Source of the DNA: Clonostachys chloroleuca
Taxonomy: Eukaryota; Ascomycota; Sordariomycetes; Hypocreales; Bionectriaceae
Assembly: GCA_037952775.1 (NCBI GenBank)
Contig: JBANAY010000003.1
Span: 17,794,001-17,858,000, forward strand
DNA: 64,000 nucleotides
Reading direction: 5' to 3'
Shown here: piece by piece, positions 1 through 11,185 of the stretch
Layout: the number at the start of each line of letters is the position of its first letter
How positions within the stretch are numbered: position 1 is the first letter of the stretch
Translations under genes and position numbers: made by a program
Notes under the pieces: model-generated
The model's input: the letters and a program-made list of their open reading frames with translations, nothing else
What the model was told of the DNA's origin: nothing
The model's database searches: none

Positions 1-2254
1 GACCTCATCCTATTCGACAGAGAGCTTCTCCCCCGGCTTAGCGCTCTCTGCCAAATTCGCCCCCACTTGTAGCGAGCTGGGATCTTGCCTCCTTGGGCAG
101 GACTGTTCTGTTGGGAATTGCCCAAGCTCAGAGCCCAAGCTCGGACGGTTGGCCGTCCTCGGGTATTGGTGGTGGTTTGCCAACCGGTAATCAGTGTGAA
201 CGCCTCTGTCACTCTCATCAGCTCCCCGGTCCTTGCCATAACTCGTGCGTCGAGGGTTCGTCGACTACCCCTGCCGAGGGTCTATTCGTGAAAGCTTGGG
301 CTGTACCGCAAGGATATTTCCATATCCACCAACAGTCCAGCCGGGTACGTGTGTGTCGGTAGGTGCATTTGCTGTGTGATTGCGTATCCTTATTTGAGAC
401 AGGCTGTGACCGACGGGTTTACTTGCAGGAAGGTGCGTTGCTCGATGTGAAGAAGGTGCAGACTGAGATGAGGCAATGTTCAGCAAGGAAGGCGCTGCAC
501 TGACCGTTGCTCGCTGCTACCTGCCCGACCAACCGTCGAGGCCTGGGAGATGCGGCGTGCCTCTCGTTGCCGCATGATAACACCGGTTGGGTGTGGCTTC
601 CTCGTCACTTCCGTGCCATTTTGTCTAGCCAGGGAGTCGCCTGCTGATCGCCCCTTTGTTGGACTTGGTGTTGGTGGGTGACGGGCAGGCATTGCTCAAT
701 CTATCCTCGCCTACACGGTCATCCCAACCCTCGCCATCAGCATTATGGTTCATGGATGCAGCTAAGGAAAAAGAAAAGCGAGGGAACAGGAGCCTGCCAC
801 GACTCCCATCCCACGCCCACGCCCGCGGCACCCAGGCACTTGGTCTGATTTGCACATCACCCAAGCCCTTGCTATGCAGGATTAATTTAGGACACCAGTG
901 AGAGCCCAAATCCCAGCAGGCGTTCAATGAGGTGGAGCTGCTCAGCTAGGTACCGAGCTCTCTCCTCTCAGCCAGGGGGGCCTCTTGTCGCCGCTCTCCA
1001 CCAAGAGAGCTGCTAGCTGTTGATCCATCCGGCCATCCACTAGGACTGGACCCTCGTCATTTGCTTGCTCCCTTTAGAGACGAACCGGCTGGCCTGGCTC
1101 TCCGCAATCTTCTCTTTCTCTCCCCCTCTCGTCCAACTAGATGATATGCCAGGGACGGGCGCTGGTACACTTTCGTTGCTTCTCGTCGTTTTCTTTACAT
1201 ACGTGATTGTCGTCATTTCTCTTCTTTTTGTGCTGTCTTGCGACTTTGGACCAGCGTCGTTGTCTGCCCCTGGCTTTTCACACCCGCAAGCACTTACATG
1301 ATCATCGCGCCCGGAGCCTTGTCCTTTTCCCTTTCGCTCGCGCATTTCCTACTGTAGGTCATGTCCCTTAGTTTGCCTTCTGGGTGTGCAATTGGACTCG
1401 GTGCCTCGCGATTTGATCTTTATTTCATGGCATCACGCGCTGTCGCAAACAATTCTCCTCTTGCGCTGGCATTGACTTATCCATCTGCAGGTCTCAGCTG
1501 TCTCGATTCCTCGAGCTGCCAAACTCGACCGATCGACATCAACACCATCTCTTTAGCGTTGCGATTCCTTGCCTGTCAATGAAACAGTAGACCGTTATCT
1601 GCTCCAACTTCATTATCGATCTAGCAGAATTCTCTATACATATCTATTGACTTACACTCGGCCGCATCCCCTTTCGCACGAGCTTGCCATCATACCACGG
1701 GCATTTTTGGGTGGTGAGGAAGGAAATGGTCTCTTAAAATCGAAACGGGCTATAATTGTCGACAACTCCGGCCCCGTCAGCATTTCTTTTGACTACACTC
1801 TATTGTCTCGGGTTAAATATTTGAGGCTGCCTGGCGGCTGGTTCGTTTGGCGAAACATACATTAGTGTTCCACCCCTCATATTTTTGTACTTGTTGCTCT
1901 ATGCCAGCGAGGTATGTCTCTTTTCTGACTTTCCACACGCTTGGTTGTGTTCTTCTTCTTCTTTTTTTTTGTCCCATTGCTTGCAATATTTGATCATCTT
2001 GCTGGCGTTTATTTTCATTCTGAGCTGACATCCAGACAGTTCGTTGTACCCTTGCTCCCTTCACTTCATATCTCGGCAATAGGCGAGTGGGATCCTGGCG
2101 TATACACCAGGATTGACGAAGACTATCTAATTATTTCGGCAATTTCGGAAAATACAAGACAGCGAGACTTGCCCATATCCATGTTCACCGTTTGAAAACG
2201 CTATTTGGTTGGCGTTGCTTACGCCAGTCATATTGATCACAAAACGCAGTGATC
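1..2254. other. Upstream region and long 5' leader of apsA
   Basis: No protein gene can be supported here; the open frames are short, overlap on both strands and resemble no family I know. The stretch becomes pyrimidine-rich toward apsA, with a CTT/T tract near 1951-1970, as in fungal promoters and leaders. A candidate 5'-UTR intron runs from a GTATGT donor at 1912 to an AG at 2038-2039, preceded by a GCTGAC branch-like site. A short upstream frame starts at ATG 1901, and a four-codon one lies at 2181-2195. The leader could therefore be spliced and translationally controlled, which is inference. Confidence 0.5.
2181..2195 (+). promoter_or_regulatory. Minimal upstream ORF before apsA
   Basis: ATG followed by three codons and TGA ends 59 bases before the apsA start. 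If it lies in the mature leader it could lower initiation at apsA. This is seen directly as sequence; the regulatory role is inference. Confidence 0.35.
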
Positions 2255-2255
2255 A
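2234..2255 (+). promoter_or_regulatory. Hairpin abutting the apsA start codon
   Basis: A perfect 7-base inverted repeat, TGATCAC at 2234-2240 and GTGATCA at 2249-2255, is separated by an 8-base A-rich loop. The right arm includes the A of the ATG. It could fold in the mRNA and partly mask the start codon, but a 7-bp stem is of only moderate stability. Confidence 0.35.
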
Positions 2256-5200
2256 TGACAGACCGGCATCCTGACGACGACTACCTCAGTGGTCCCGCTG
2301 GTACCTCGTTGCCCACCCCCCAAGATACACCTTATCGGACCCCTTCACGAGCCTCGAAAATGTCGAAGCGCTCCGGCACTCCCTCGGCACGAGGCGAATC
2401 CCCTGCCTCCTTACCGGGTGATCGCAAGGATAGAAGTTCGAAACGGCTCTCGAAAGACATTACGACGGACGAGACGATTAGTATCCTCGACCCAAGGAGG
2501 TTCACACCAACGTTGCATGCGAATCTTGTCTCGGAAATTCTTGCCTTGCGGAGAGATCAAGATGAAAAGCTTCGGGTTATTGAGAGCCTTGAGAGCACGT
2601 TGACGTCGACGAAGGAAGAACAGCAGTCGTATCAAGAAAAGTTTACCACATCTTCAAAGGAGAATCGTTCTCTCAAGAGGCAGTTGGCATTGTTGGAGGG
2701 AGGCACTTCCTCAGCACTGGGCGAACTTGCTCGAGAGAGGGACGAAGCTGTGGAAACAATGAGCGATGTTAAAAAACGGTTGGAAACGGCCCAGAAAAAG
2801 ATCCGAACCCAAGAGACGGACTCGGAACGAGTGCACGAACTTTGGGCACAGGAAAAGGATGCTTGGGAGGACGAGCGCCGCAAATTTGAACGCAAGGTCC
2901 ATGTGGCTGAGAGCCGCCTGAAAACGGTGCTTGAAGAGGTGGCTGCGTTCCAAAATGCGCAATTGAATGGTGAGGCGAGCGAGGCTGCCAACGAGAGTGA
3001 TGCCGAGAGCGGAAAAGAGAACGATTCTTTCAGTGTGAGGTCGATGAGCATGTCCAACAGCATCCGGTTTTCGACGGGCATCAAGCTCAACGGCCATTCA
3101 CTTGCAGACGAGCTTCACTTCGATGGCGACGAGACCGATGACCAGACAGACTACGATGGTCGGGAAAGTGCAATGTCCCATCGAACAACCCATTATCACA
3201 CTCGAAATATGAGCCGCGACAGTTTCAGGTCTAAAATGCACTATCGAAATCAAAGCCTTGAAAACTTGAAACGGTCTGGGAGTGTCGCACGGAGCAGGCT
3301 CTATGTGAACCAGTCCGTGCTAGAGACTCTTGAGGGTGAGACGGAGGAAGAACCAAAGCCTGCAGTTGTGTATACTGATACAGGTGTTCAATACTCTCCT
3401 CCACCTTCGCCAAAAATGTCACCTGTCAAGCCAGCCACTCCTGAGCCTGTGCTACAGAAGCTAAAGGCTGCCGACCTGGAATCGTCGCCACGAGGGGACT
3501 CGGAAGTTGAAGCGAACCAGAGGAAGAAGAGAGTTCAAATCACTCCTCCGTTGGTCGTGGAAACACCGCCAGTTCGAAGTGTAATGGTGTCATCTGCCTC
3601 ACAAACGGTTGAAGAGCCGCTGAGCCCACCACGGACGCCTACAATCCGACCTGAGTCCCCACCTCCTGTGAAGGAGCAGGTCGCTATACTCATGGTCACT
3701 TCATCGACACAAACGGAGCGGCTGCCACCAAGCCCCCGTGAATATGTCCCTCCACCCCCGCTGACACCTCCCCCCCTGTGCCAAGCATAAGCATCCAGCC
3801 GCCAACCAGCCGGCCAACAACTCCACGAGAGCCTCGTTTGCCTCCCCACTTCAAGAACTTTGGATGCCAAGTAAACTTGAACGCACAGTATATGTCGAGT
3901 GAAGCTTCGGTTCAAACGGAAGGAATTCAGGTGGATAAACGGATCGCCCTCCTCCCACACCATCTTCAACCATCTTCAATTTCCTCGAGACCGACGTCAC
4001 CTAATCCCTCCCCACCTGTCGACCCTGACAGCGTATTCACACCGGTGCCAGGAAATGTTCCACCACGGAATCCAAGGAGGCTGGCAGATAGGCCCGGTGC
4101 CCAGACTCCTTCCTCTCCACTGGCTTCACCTATCGAGAAGGATGAGATTGGTGATGCCTACCCCGGAAATAATGATGATGGCCCGCTCTCGAGCCAGAAG
4201 CAGGCGCCTGTCAAACGTCCTCACCGATTTAGTAGCTTGTTTGCTGGGTTTGATACAGCTAGCTCTGACGAGGGCGAGTTGTTCGACAAGGATGATCTGA
4301 GTGACTCAGAGTACAGGACAGCATTGTCAGCTCCACGACCGCAGTCCACATCTACAACTCGGAACAGTCAACTTAGCCCACCCGGAACCGCGCCCCCATC
4401 GCCGGATCTGTTGTCAAGGAGACAGAGTGGAAGAAGCTCCGTTAAACCTTTCGGTACCGAGGTATATAGCTCTTTCAGTCTCGTCGAGAAGGACGGGTAC
4501 AGTGGGAAGACCGGTAAAAATCCCGTGAGACGACATGAAAGATCCGCCGGGTCAATCTCACGTGGTCCTGGAAATCGCGCCAGCGTCATGCGTAAAGCTG
4601 CCATGATTCAGAGCGGGATTGCCAGCCATAGCGGCCGTGCAAGGAGCCCTAGCATCCCTGAAGTCACAAACCCTCCTTTCCCTATCCCTAAACGTGAAAG
4701 TTCACGAAAGCCTTATCCTAGTATGAGCGCACCCACTAGCGATGGGCAGAGAAGCCCAACTAGGGTAGGATCTTTCCAACGACGAGGTACTGGTCGTGGC
4801 GTAGTCCGAAATAATAGCTTGCGAAAGGTGCGATCAGCCACAGCTATCGTCCGAAACCAACGCGCACGCAGGACTGGTAGCCGGTCTCCTCCGCCGTTGT
4901 CCCCTTCGACTGAAGCTCCCGAGAGTCCGGGCCTCCCGCCACTACCTCGAAACGACATAACAACACCCCGCCTACGACAACGAGGAAATAGCCACTATCG
5001 AAGACACGCTCATAAGCCCTCTACCAACACGGAGAAAACAAGCAATACTGAGCCGGCCTCAATTGAAAGCACCAACCAAAGCACAAGCGTTGTTGATGCT
5101 ATTGCTCAAACTATGATTGGCGAGTGGATGCTCAAGTATGTTCGAAGACGAAAATCCTTTACTGTCGCCGAGCACACTGTAAAAGATGATGCCGGGAATG

Positions 5201-6402
5201 ATCGCCATAAGCGATGGGTTTGGCTGGCACCATATGAGCGGGCCATCCTCTGGAGCAGCAAGCAGCCTTCTTCTGGCAGTGCGCTCATGGGCAAGACGGG
5301 GAGGAAATGTAAGTGCAACTCTTGAAAGTGGCCACTGTCTATGCTCCTAGCTAACATGTTTGTAGTGACTATCCAGTCAGTGCTGGATGTGAAGGATGAC
5401 AATCCTCCCCCGAAGGGGGTGGCAACTGTTTTCAACAGATCAATTCTCATCCTGACACCGCAGCGAGCCTTGAAATTTACTGCGACAACGCCAGACCGTC
5501 ATTATGTCTGGCTTACAGCTTTGTCATTCTTAGCGCATTCGTCCCAGGCCATACCCGACATGATCTCTGCACCAGGCCCGCTGGTTAAACCGACGCAATT
5601 GCCTGATGCCGAATTTCCTCCGCAGCCCAAAATCAAGCGAGGTGGGATTCGCGATTCCATCCGGCTCGCAAAGGGCAGAACTGCACCATCAATGAGGACT
5701 GCAGTCCCTAGTGTCCCGAGCATACAAAGCGCTCAATCCTCTCAGTTAGGAGACGTTGCTGAATTCCATATTCCGGAAACATTGGGCGTCATCAGCAGCA
5801 GCCACGTTAGAGAGAACTCAGAGGATGCGGCTGAGCCGCCATTTATCCCCAGGTTCAATGAACGAAGTCAAGCCATGGCTCATGGGAGAAAACGAAGCAA
5901 CACAGGAGGGCATATACCGCCTCCCCTTTCTTTTAGAGGATTCTCAGGACCTGTCAGTTCTGCGTCGAGCCACAACCCGACCAACAGCACGGCCGCGGCA
6001 AGTATTGGTACTGCGGGATCATCTGATATCTATCAGTCACAAGGGTCTAGTAGTGCTGCCTGGGGCTTGGCACCTACAATATCGCAAAGAACCTCGGAGG
6101 CCTCCTCCCAGAGGGCTAACTTTTTCGACGCGGTGGGAACTGTTCGCATGGAAGCATTCATTAGCCCCCTCACCAGCTCGCAGTATGACGAGTATCCAGA
6201 TGCCAGAAGCGAATCGAGTTATATTGGCCGCAGGCTAAGCAAAGAAGCTCGCCGGAGGAGAAGCCGTAGCAGAAACAGGTATCGCGATAGCTATGGTCAA
6301 TACTCGGCGACAAGTCGACGAACCTCTGACGACCGCTATGGATCGAGTCGCGTCGGGGGAGACGACGAATCATATCGGGATGATCCCTTCCGAGGATTTT
6401 GA
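2255..6402 (+). CDS. apsA: ApsA/Num1-type cortical nuclear-migration protein
   Basis: This is the cortical anchor that positions nuclei by capturing dynein at the plasma membrane. The N-terminal part (about residues 75-230) is a coiled coil of the ApsA type, opening with an ILDPRRFTPTLHANL block. The middle is Ser/Pro-rich with several xQT motifs. The C-terminus carries a PH domain (from about MIGEWMLKYVRRRKSF to the YVWLTALSFLAHSSQ helix), which in this family binds phosphoinositides. ATG 2255 is used; the GTG at 2249 is not a plausible start. One intron, 5309-5365 (57 bp, GTAAGT donor, CTAAC branch), restores the LTIQSVLDVKDD strand of the PH domain. The frame breaks inside a C7 run at 3770-3776; one extra C joins PPPLTPPPP to the following VPSISIQPPTSRP, and the total then closes at 1,363 residues. 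No intron of the right phase fits there, so an assembly deletion is likely. The family call is firm. Confidence 0.93.
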
Positions 6403-7123
6403 GAGGGTATTGGGGTTGGATAGGCGCTCATTATAGATGGAATTTTCTTTTATATCATGGCGTTATGGACAACGCCAGACGCTCGTCACGCTTGGGGCTC
6501 TCACAGAAGAGATTCATCGTACTGATTTTCTGGTTCACATGTTCAATAGCCAAGGCAGGATTGGACTGGTAAGCTTGGCACGGACCATGGTCGTCCATCT
6601 TGTTTGGGATATCATGTTGTGTAGATTAGTTGAGTAAGAGTTGGCTCTTGGTTTTCGAGCTCGACCTACTCCATGTAGAATTAATCACTTGTACGAGGAA
6701 ACAGTCTCTTCAGTGTTGGCCAGTTAGATAGCTTCTTTAAATGGAACAGCTTGATTGTTCTGTGAAATATATTATAATAATATTGCATTGTCGATTGCTA
6801 GTGCTTAAGAGGAATGAGAGAATGGCAAAGGGGAGTCTAGGTGGATGCTGAGATTAATCTCGTTGGACTGCTTTTAGCTCCCACCCGCCTGCGGATACCT
6901 CGCACAAACCCCACCAAAGCCACCACTAGCCTGCCGATTAAACAGCTCTTCTCGATGATCGCCCACCACCTTTTTGTCACCATAGCTGTTCAGCCAGATC
7001 CTCCTTGAGAATATTAAAGGCCTTCTCTTGCCGTTGCTCTCCCTCTTTTCGGGATCTCGGATCTTCCCACAGCCGGAATCGTTTTCAAATCTCTCGTTTC
7101 CCCGAACAAATTCGACCGCCACG
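6403..7123. other. Spacer: apsA 3' region and OTU-gene promoter
   Basis: The first 400 bases are probably apsA 3' UTR. An AT-rich element with AATATATTATAATAATATTG at about 6766-6785 is a plausible poly(A) positioning region. The rest is upstream sequence of the next gene. I see no further gene. Confidence 0.5.
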
Positions 7124-8059
7124 ATGGAGGGGGCAGAGACCCTCGAGCAGATGCAGGCCCGGCACCGCAAAGAGCTCAAGGACCTCCAGGGGAAGGTGAC
7201 GAGCAAGAAGAAGAACGCCACCAAGAAGACGCGCAAGGGCGTCAACGACGAGTGCGCCGAGATGGAGCGCTCGACGAGGGAGAGGCACGCCGCCGAGGTG
7301 GCTGCCCTCACCGGCGGCGGGGATGCGGACGAGGAGATCGCGGACGAGGGCGACGAGGAGGGCGGCAAGTTGGAGAAGCTGGAGGGGAAGCTGGAGGAGG
7401 TCCTCGAGAAGGCGTCGGAGAAACTACACATTACCCCATCGTCGACGACGACGACGACGACGAACGGCCAGCCGGGCGAGAATAATGGTGGCAAGAAGCG
7501 GAACCGTCAGAAGGAGCGGCTGGCTCGCCGCGCGGCGGAGCAGGAGGCTGCTGCGGTCCGGGCGGAGGAGGAGGCGTCAGGCATGACGGACCACCGGGCG
7601 CGCGAGAGCGAGTACATGAAGAAGACGTTCGAGGCGTCCGGCCTGGTGGAGAAGGAGATTGCGCCGGACGGGCACTGCCTCTTCTCCGCGGTGGCGGACC
7701 AGCTGCGCCTGAACGACGTCTCCCTGGGGGGGACGGAGGGCGAGCCGGAGTACAAGGTTGTGCGGAGGGCGGCGTCGAGCTACATGGTGGAGAATGCGGA
7801 CGACTTCGCGCCGTTCTTGGAGGAGGATCTGGAGCCGTACGCGGCCAAGATGCGAGATACGGCTGAGTGGGGAGGACAGCTGGAGTTGATGGCCCTGGCA
7901 AGGCGGTATGGAGTCGAGATCCGTGTCATCCAGGATGGAAGGACGGAAAAGATTGGCGAGGAAGAGGGGAGAGCGTCGGGCAAGACGATATGGCTGGCGT
8001 ACTACAGGCACGGCTACGGGCTTGGAGAGCATTACAACTCGCTGAGGAAAACGACGTGA
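7124..8059 (+). CDS. OTU-domain deubiquitinating cysteine protease (Otu2/OTUD6-like)
   Basis: Predicted to cleave ubiquitin chains. The 311-residue single-exon protein has the OTUD6/yeast Otu2 plan: an N-terminal charged coiled coil (MEGAETLEQMQARHRKELK and onward, about residues 5-100), an acidic linker, a Thr run, a basic KKRNRQKERLARRAAEQ helix (about 124-145), then the OTU domain (about 165-308). The catalytic Asp182 and Cys185 lie in PDGHCLF, and the catalytic His303 in GEHYNSLR; the WGGQLELMALARRYGVEI segment is the usual OTU core. ATG 7124 is the first ATG in frame and gives a start matching family members. The GC-rich codon use differs from apsA next door. The Thr run is encoded by a short ACG repeat (about 7443-7462), a possible site of length polymorphism. 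The gene converges on the methyltransferase gene 190 bp downstream. Confidence 0.9.
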   Translation: MEGAETLEQMQARHRKELKDLQGKVTSKKKNATKKTRKGVNDECAEMERSTRERHAAEVAALTGGGDADEEIADEGDEEGGKLEKLEGKLEEVLEKASEKLHITPSSTTTTTTNGQPGENNGGKKRNRQKERLARRAAEQEAAAVRAEEEASGMTDHRARESEYMKKTFEASGLVEKEIAPDGHCLFSAVADQLRLNDVSLGGTEGEPEYKVVRRAASSYMVENADDFAPFLEEDLEPYAAKMRDTAEWGGQLELMALARRYGVEIRVIQDGRTEKIGEEEGRASGKTIWLAYYRHGYGLGEHYNSLRKTT

Positions 8060-8248
8060 AGGAGGTAGGACTAAAAAGCCAAACCATCCTGGGGTATGGG
8101 GAACTGAAACCCCATGACTTCGTTTCCATTCCATATATACATGGCTCTGGCGTGCCCCGAAGCACTTTCATCATCATCATATATCTCTTGTCTTCCCCCA
8201 AGCGTCCAGCAAACTTGCATAGTATGCATAATGAGGTGGAAACAGACT

Positions 8249-9164
8249 CTAAAAACTCCAAACGGAAATGAAATCATTGACAGTCCCGTCTTCATTGGTA
8301 CCAGCTTGATGCGTCCGAGTCGGTTTGCTGAGACTTAGTCGGTGAATAGCGTTGTCTCGAGGTTTTGGGCTTGGTGGACTGCTGACCGAGCCGTCGCTAT
8401 CGTACTCTATGGGCTCGCCGGGGCAAGTCAAAAGAGCCTCGTACACTTCGGGAGAGAGCCCCCACAGCGGCCCGCCACTCGATAGCGGCTTTCCTGAGGG
8501 GAACTCGAGGCAGACTAGACGACCTTTGTGATGGAGGAGTTCGGCCATTCGCTGGGACCATTGGGGTCGCGTCTGAGGTGGGAGGGCGCAAAGGAACTAG
8601 ATCCCGAGTTAATGTGACGCACACAACAGCAGCCTTGGGTTCCAAGAGGAGACGTACCGTATAGTCGAATATTAGATCAAACTTGCCGGTACCGTCAACA
8701 CCTGTGTTCTTAGCCCAGTCCTGGTCGAAGAAATCGGCCGTTATCCAAGTAATGGTACCCCGGTCGAAATGTTCGCGTGTCTTGTACCAGTCTTTTTCTA
8801 GAGACTCCTTTTCGATTTCCTTAGCCTTCTCAATGGCCGTCGAGCTCACGTCGAGGGCCCAGACATTGTAACCGAACGAGGCGAGGAGCAGTGCGTCCCA
8901 CCCGAAACCGCAGGCGGGAACGAGCGCGGACCGCGAGTCTGCGGGGCTGGTGGGGGATGAACGGAGAGGGCTACCGCGGGGGTCGAGTTCTTGCGCAGGC
9001 GGGAGGAGGTCTGGACGCTGGATGAGAAGGTCTGCCAGCGCTAGAGAGGGCATTTTCCGATCCCACGGGCTCAGCGATTCCTTGTAGCACTTGTCCCATT
9101 GCTTTGGATGTTGAGAGACGGGGATTGCGCCAAATAGCTCGGACAGCTGAGGGGCACTTGCCAT
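8249..9164 (-). CDS. TPMT-family SAM-dependent methyltransferase
   Basis: Predicted to transfer a methyl group from SAM to a thiol or a related small nucleophile (thiopurine methyltransferase family, fungal branch). Exon 1 runs 9164-8658 and exon 2 8596-8249, split by a 61-bp intron (GTACGT donor, CTAG acceptor), giving 284 residues. Visible features: the N-terminal QWDKCY and SPWDRKMPS segments typical of the family; the SAM-binding LVPACGFGWD motif at about 81-90, with the acidic residue at the end of the next strand (ALDVS, about 105); DLIFDYT joined across the intron to FLCALPPQTRPQW, the classic TPMT motif; and RLVCLEFPSGKP in the last exon. ATG 9164 is the first in-frame ATG. The substrate cannot be read from sequence. 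No biosynthetic cluster surrounds it. Confidence 0.9.
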
Positions 9165-10222
9165 GATGAGGTTGGAGGTCAGGCCCAACCCGACGAGGAA
9201 TGAGCGAGTCTATGGTGCTGGAGGTTGGGACAGCGGATGGTCTTGGTCTATTTCTGCTCGCTTGAAGAGTAATTTCGGTATGGCACGATGGAGGCGACTT
9301 GCGAAACTCCCCCACCCAGGCAATGCGATGATGTGATATCGATGCTTTCTTTGGATCGCTAGGCTCGGAAAACTGATCAATTGATGATGTGATGGCGCCA
9401 GAAACAAGACCCGAGATTTTCGGGAAGAAGAAGCCGGGCTTCGGCGAGCATGATGCGGCCAGCGGCCAAATGGAGAGAGCTGTAGCCTATGTTGGCGTCG
9501 ATGATTAATAGCGATCAAGCTAAGATGGCTTTGGTGGGGGAGGGGTCAAACGGGTGGGCTCTGCTCGCGTGACTAAGATGGCTCAAACCCCATGGGCTGG
9601 TTTGAGTGTCAATTGGAGCAAAGACGGGAGATGGCTTGGCTAAGGCACAGTAGAGATCATTTTGGACTCTGCCATTGACTCGCTCGTTCATCTGGGGCAT
9701 TTTCCATTGACTCTATGAGGTTTCTGGTGGGAAGGTGGGACATGGCACACCGAGGCTGCAGGTTTTGACTTCGGACGAAAGACCGACATAACAAGCAGCA
9801 CGATATCAAGACAGTATGCAGCATGGAGAAATATTCTCTGCGCATTATTGTGATTATCTGTCAATTACAGATACACAAGTAATCACTCACATATTACAGT
9901 TGGTGTAATGTGGTAGCCATTCCTTTTTTTTTTTTTTTTTCCAGCACCAGTTCGTGCCTGCTTGCTGTATGTGGTACATGTTGCATGGGGCAGGAGCTCA
10001 GTTCCCCGGAGCTGACCCAAAACGGAAACGACGTCGTGCCGAGGCACGTCTGACACTGAGATGAAGCCGAATCGACGAACGACTGTAACCTCGTCTCACT
10101 GTCAACCGTACCAAAATCGCTAACAGCAGTCTGTCTTCAAAGAGTAGGAAACCACGGTAATCGATTGAAGACTGAATTCATACCATCCAACAACCAGCAA
10201 TTGGAGACAAAGCGCGCAAGTC
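9165..10222. other. Divergent promoter region between methyltransferase and SDR
   Basis: A 1.06-kb intergenic space shared by two divergent genes. It contains a T19 tract at 9924-9942 and no supportable gene. The stretch just before 10223 is A/C-rich, as expected for a fungal leader. Confidence 0.5.
9924..9942 (+). repeat. Poly-T tract (19 T)
   Basis: Uninterrupted run of 19 T in the divergent promoter about 280 bases upstream of the SDR start. Such tracts often exclude nucleosomes; here that is inference. Confidence 0.85.
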
Positions 10223-11185
10223 ATGGACTCCGCCAGCCTGTTCAATGTCAAGGGCAAGGTCGTCCTGGTCACCGGTGGTAAGATAAACACAAAAGCCATA
10301 CACCACCCAACCTCGTCTAAATCTAACGCAACCCGTCACAGGAGCCAAGGGCATCGGCCGGATGATCGCGGAAGGCTTCGTCACCAACGGCGCAAAAGTC
10401 TACCTCACCGGCCGCGACCCCAAGGCCCTCGACCAGGCCGTCGCCGAGCTCACCCCGATCGCCACCCGCGCCGGCGCCCCCGTCCCCGTCGCGATCCCCG
10501 CCAACCTCCAGGAGCTCAAGGCCTGCGAGGACCTCGTCGCCCGCATCAAATCCCTCGAACCCAAGGGCCTGCACGTCCTGATCAACAACGCCGGCGCCGC
10601 CTGGGGCGCCAGCATCGACGAGTACCCGGACGCGGCGTGGACCAAGGTCCTCACCCTCAACCTCCAGCGCGCCTTCACCCTCAGCCAGCTCTGCCTGCCC
10701 CTCCTCACCGCCGCCGGCACCCACGGTGACCCCGCGCGGATCATCCACATCGGCAGTATCGACGGCATCCGGGTCCCCATCATCAACAACTATGCTTACA
10801 GCGCGTCCAAGGCGGGACTGCACCATCTTTCCTCGCACTTGGCGCGCGACCTCGGCCCCCGCCACATCACCAGCAACGTCCTCGCCTGCGGGCCCTTCGC
10901 CACCAAGATGATGAAGGCCACTCTCGACTCGATGGGCGAGTACATCCGCAGCGAGATGCCACTTGGGCGCACTGGGGAGCCTGAGGATGTGGCCGGCGCT
11001 TCATTGTTCCTGGCCAGCAAAGCTGGGTAAGTCTACGGAGTACTACCTTGATTGTGTTTATCGGGCCATTTTGTGAATACCTATTTAGAAGGATTCATTG
11101 CTAACAACCTCTCCAAAATAGGGCTTTCGTGAATGGCGCTTTGATCCGGGTTGATGGAGGCGCATCCCTTGTCTCTAAGATCTAA
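10223..11185 (+). CDS. Short-chain dehydrogenase/reductase, RhlG-like, with SKI C-terminus
   Basis: A classical NAD(P)-dependent SDR of 267 residues, nearest in feel to fungal proteins annotated as RhlG-type 3-oxoacyl-[ACP] reductases. Three exons (10223-10277, 10342-11026, 11122-11185) are separated by introns of 64 bp (GTAAGA donor) and 95 bp (GTAAGT donor). Motifs: cofactor-binding TGGAKGIG at 17-24, split by intron 1; NNAG at 100-103; catalytic Ser157 (HIGSIDG), Tyr171 and Lys175 (YSASK); and the C-terminal VNGALIRVDGG completed by exon 3. The protein ends in Ser-Lys-Ile, a variant of the peroxisomal PTS1 signal, so peroxisomal location is possible. Codon use in exon 2 is extremely C-rich at third positions, which creates a long antisense open frame that is not a gene. 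The substrate is unknown. Confidence 0.92.

Noticed and set aside
3668..3785. Intron to explain the apsA frame change
   Set aside because: The GT-AG pairs I tested in the interval have the wrong length modulo three and would remove conserved proline-rich residues; one added C restores continuity.
10323..10865. 180-codon minus-strand frame opposite the SDR
   Set aside because: Antisense shadow of a gene with strongly C-ending codons; the plus-strand protein has complete SDR motifs.
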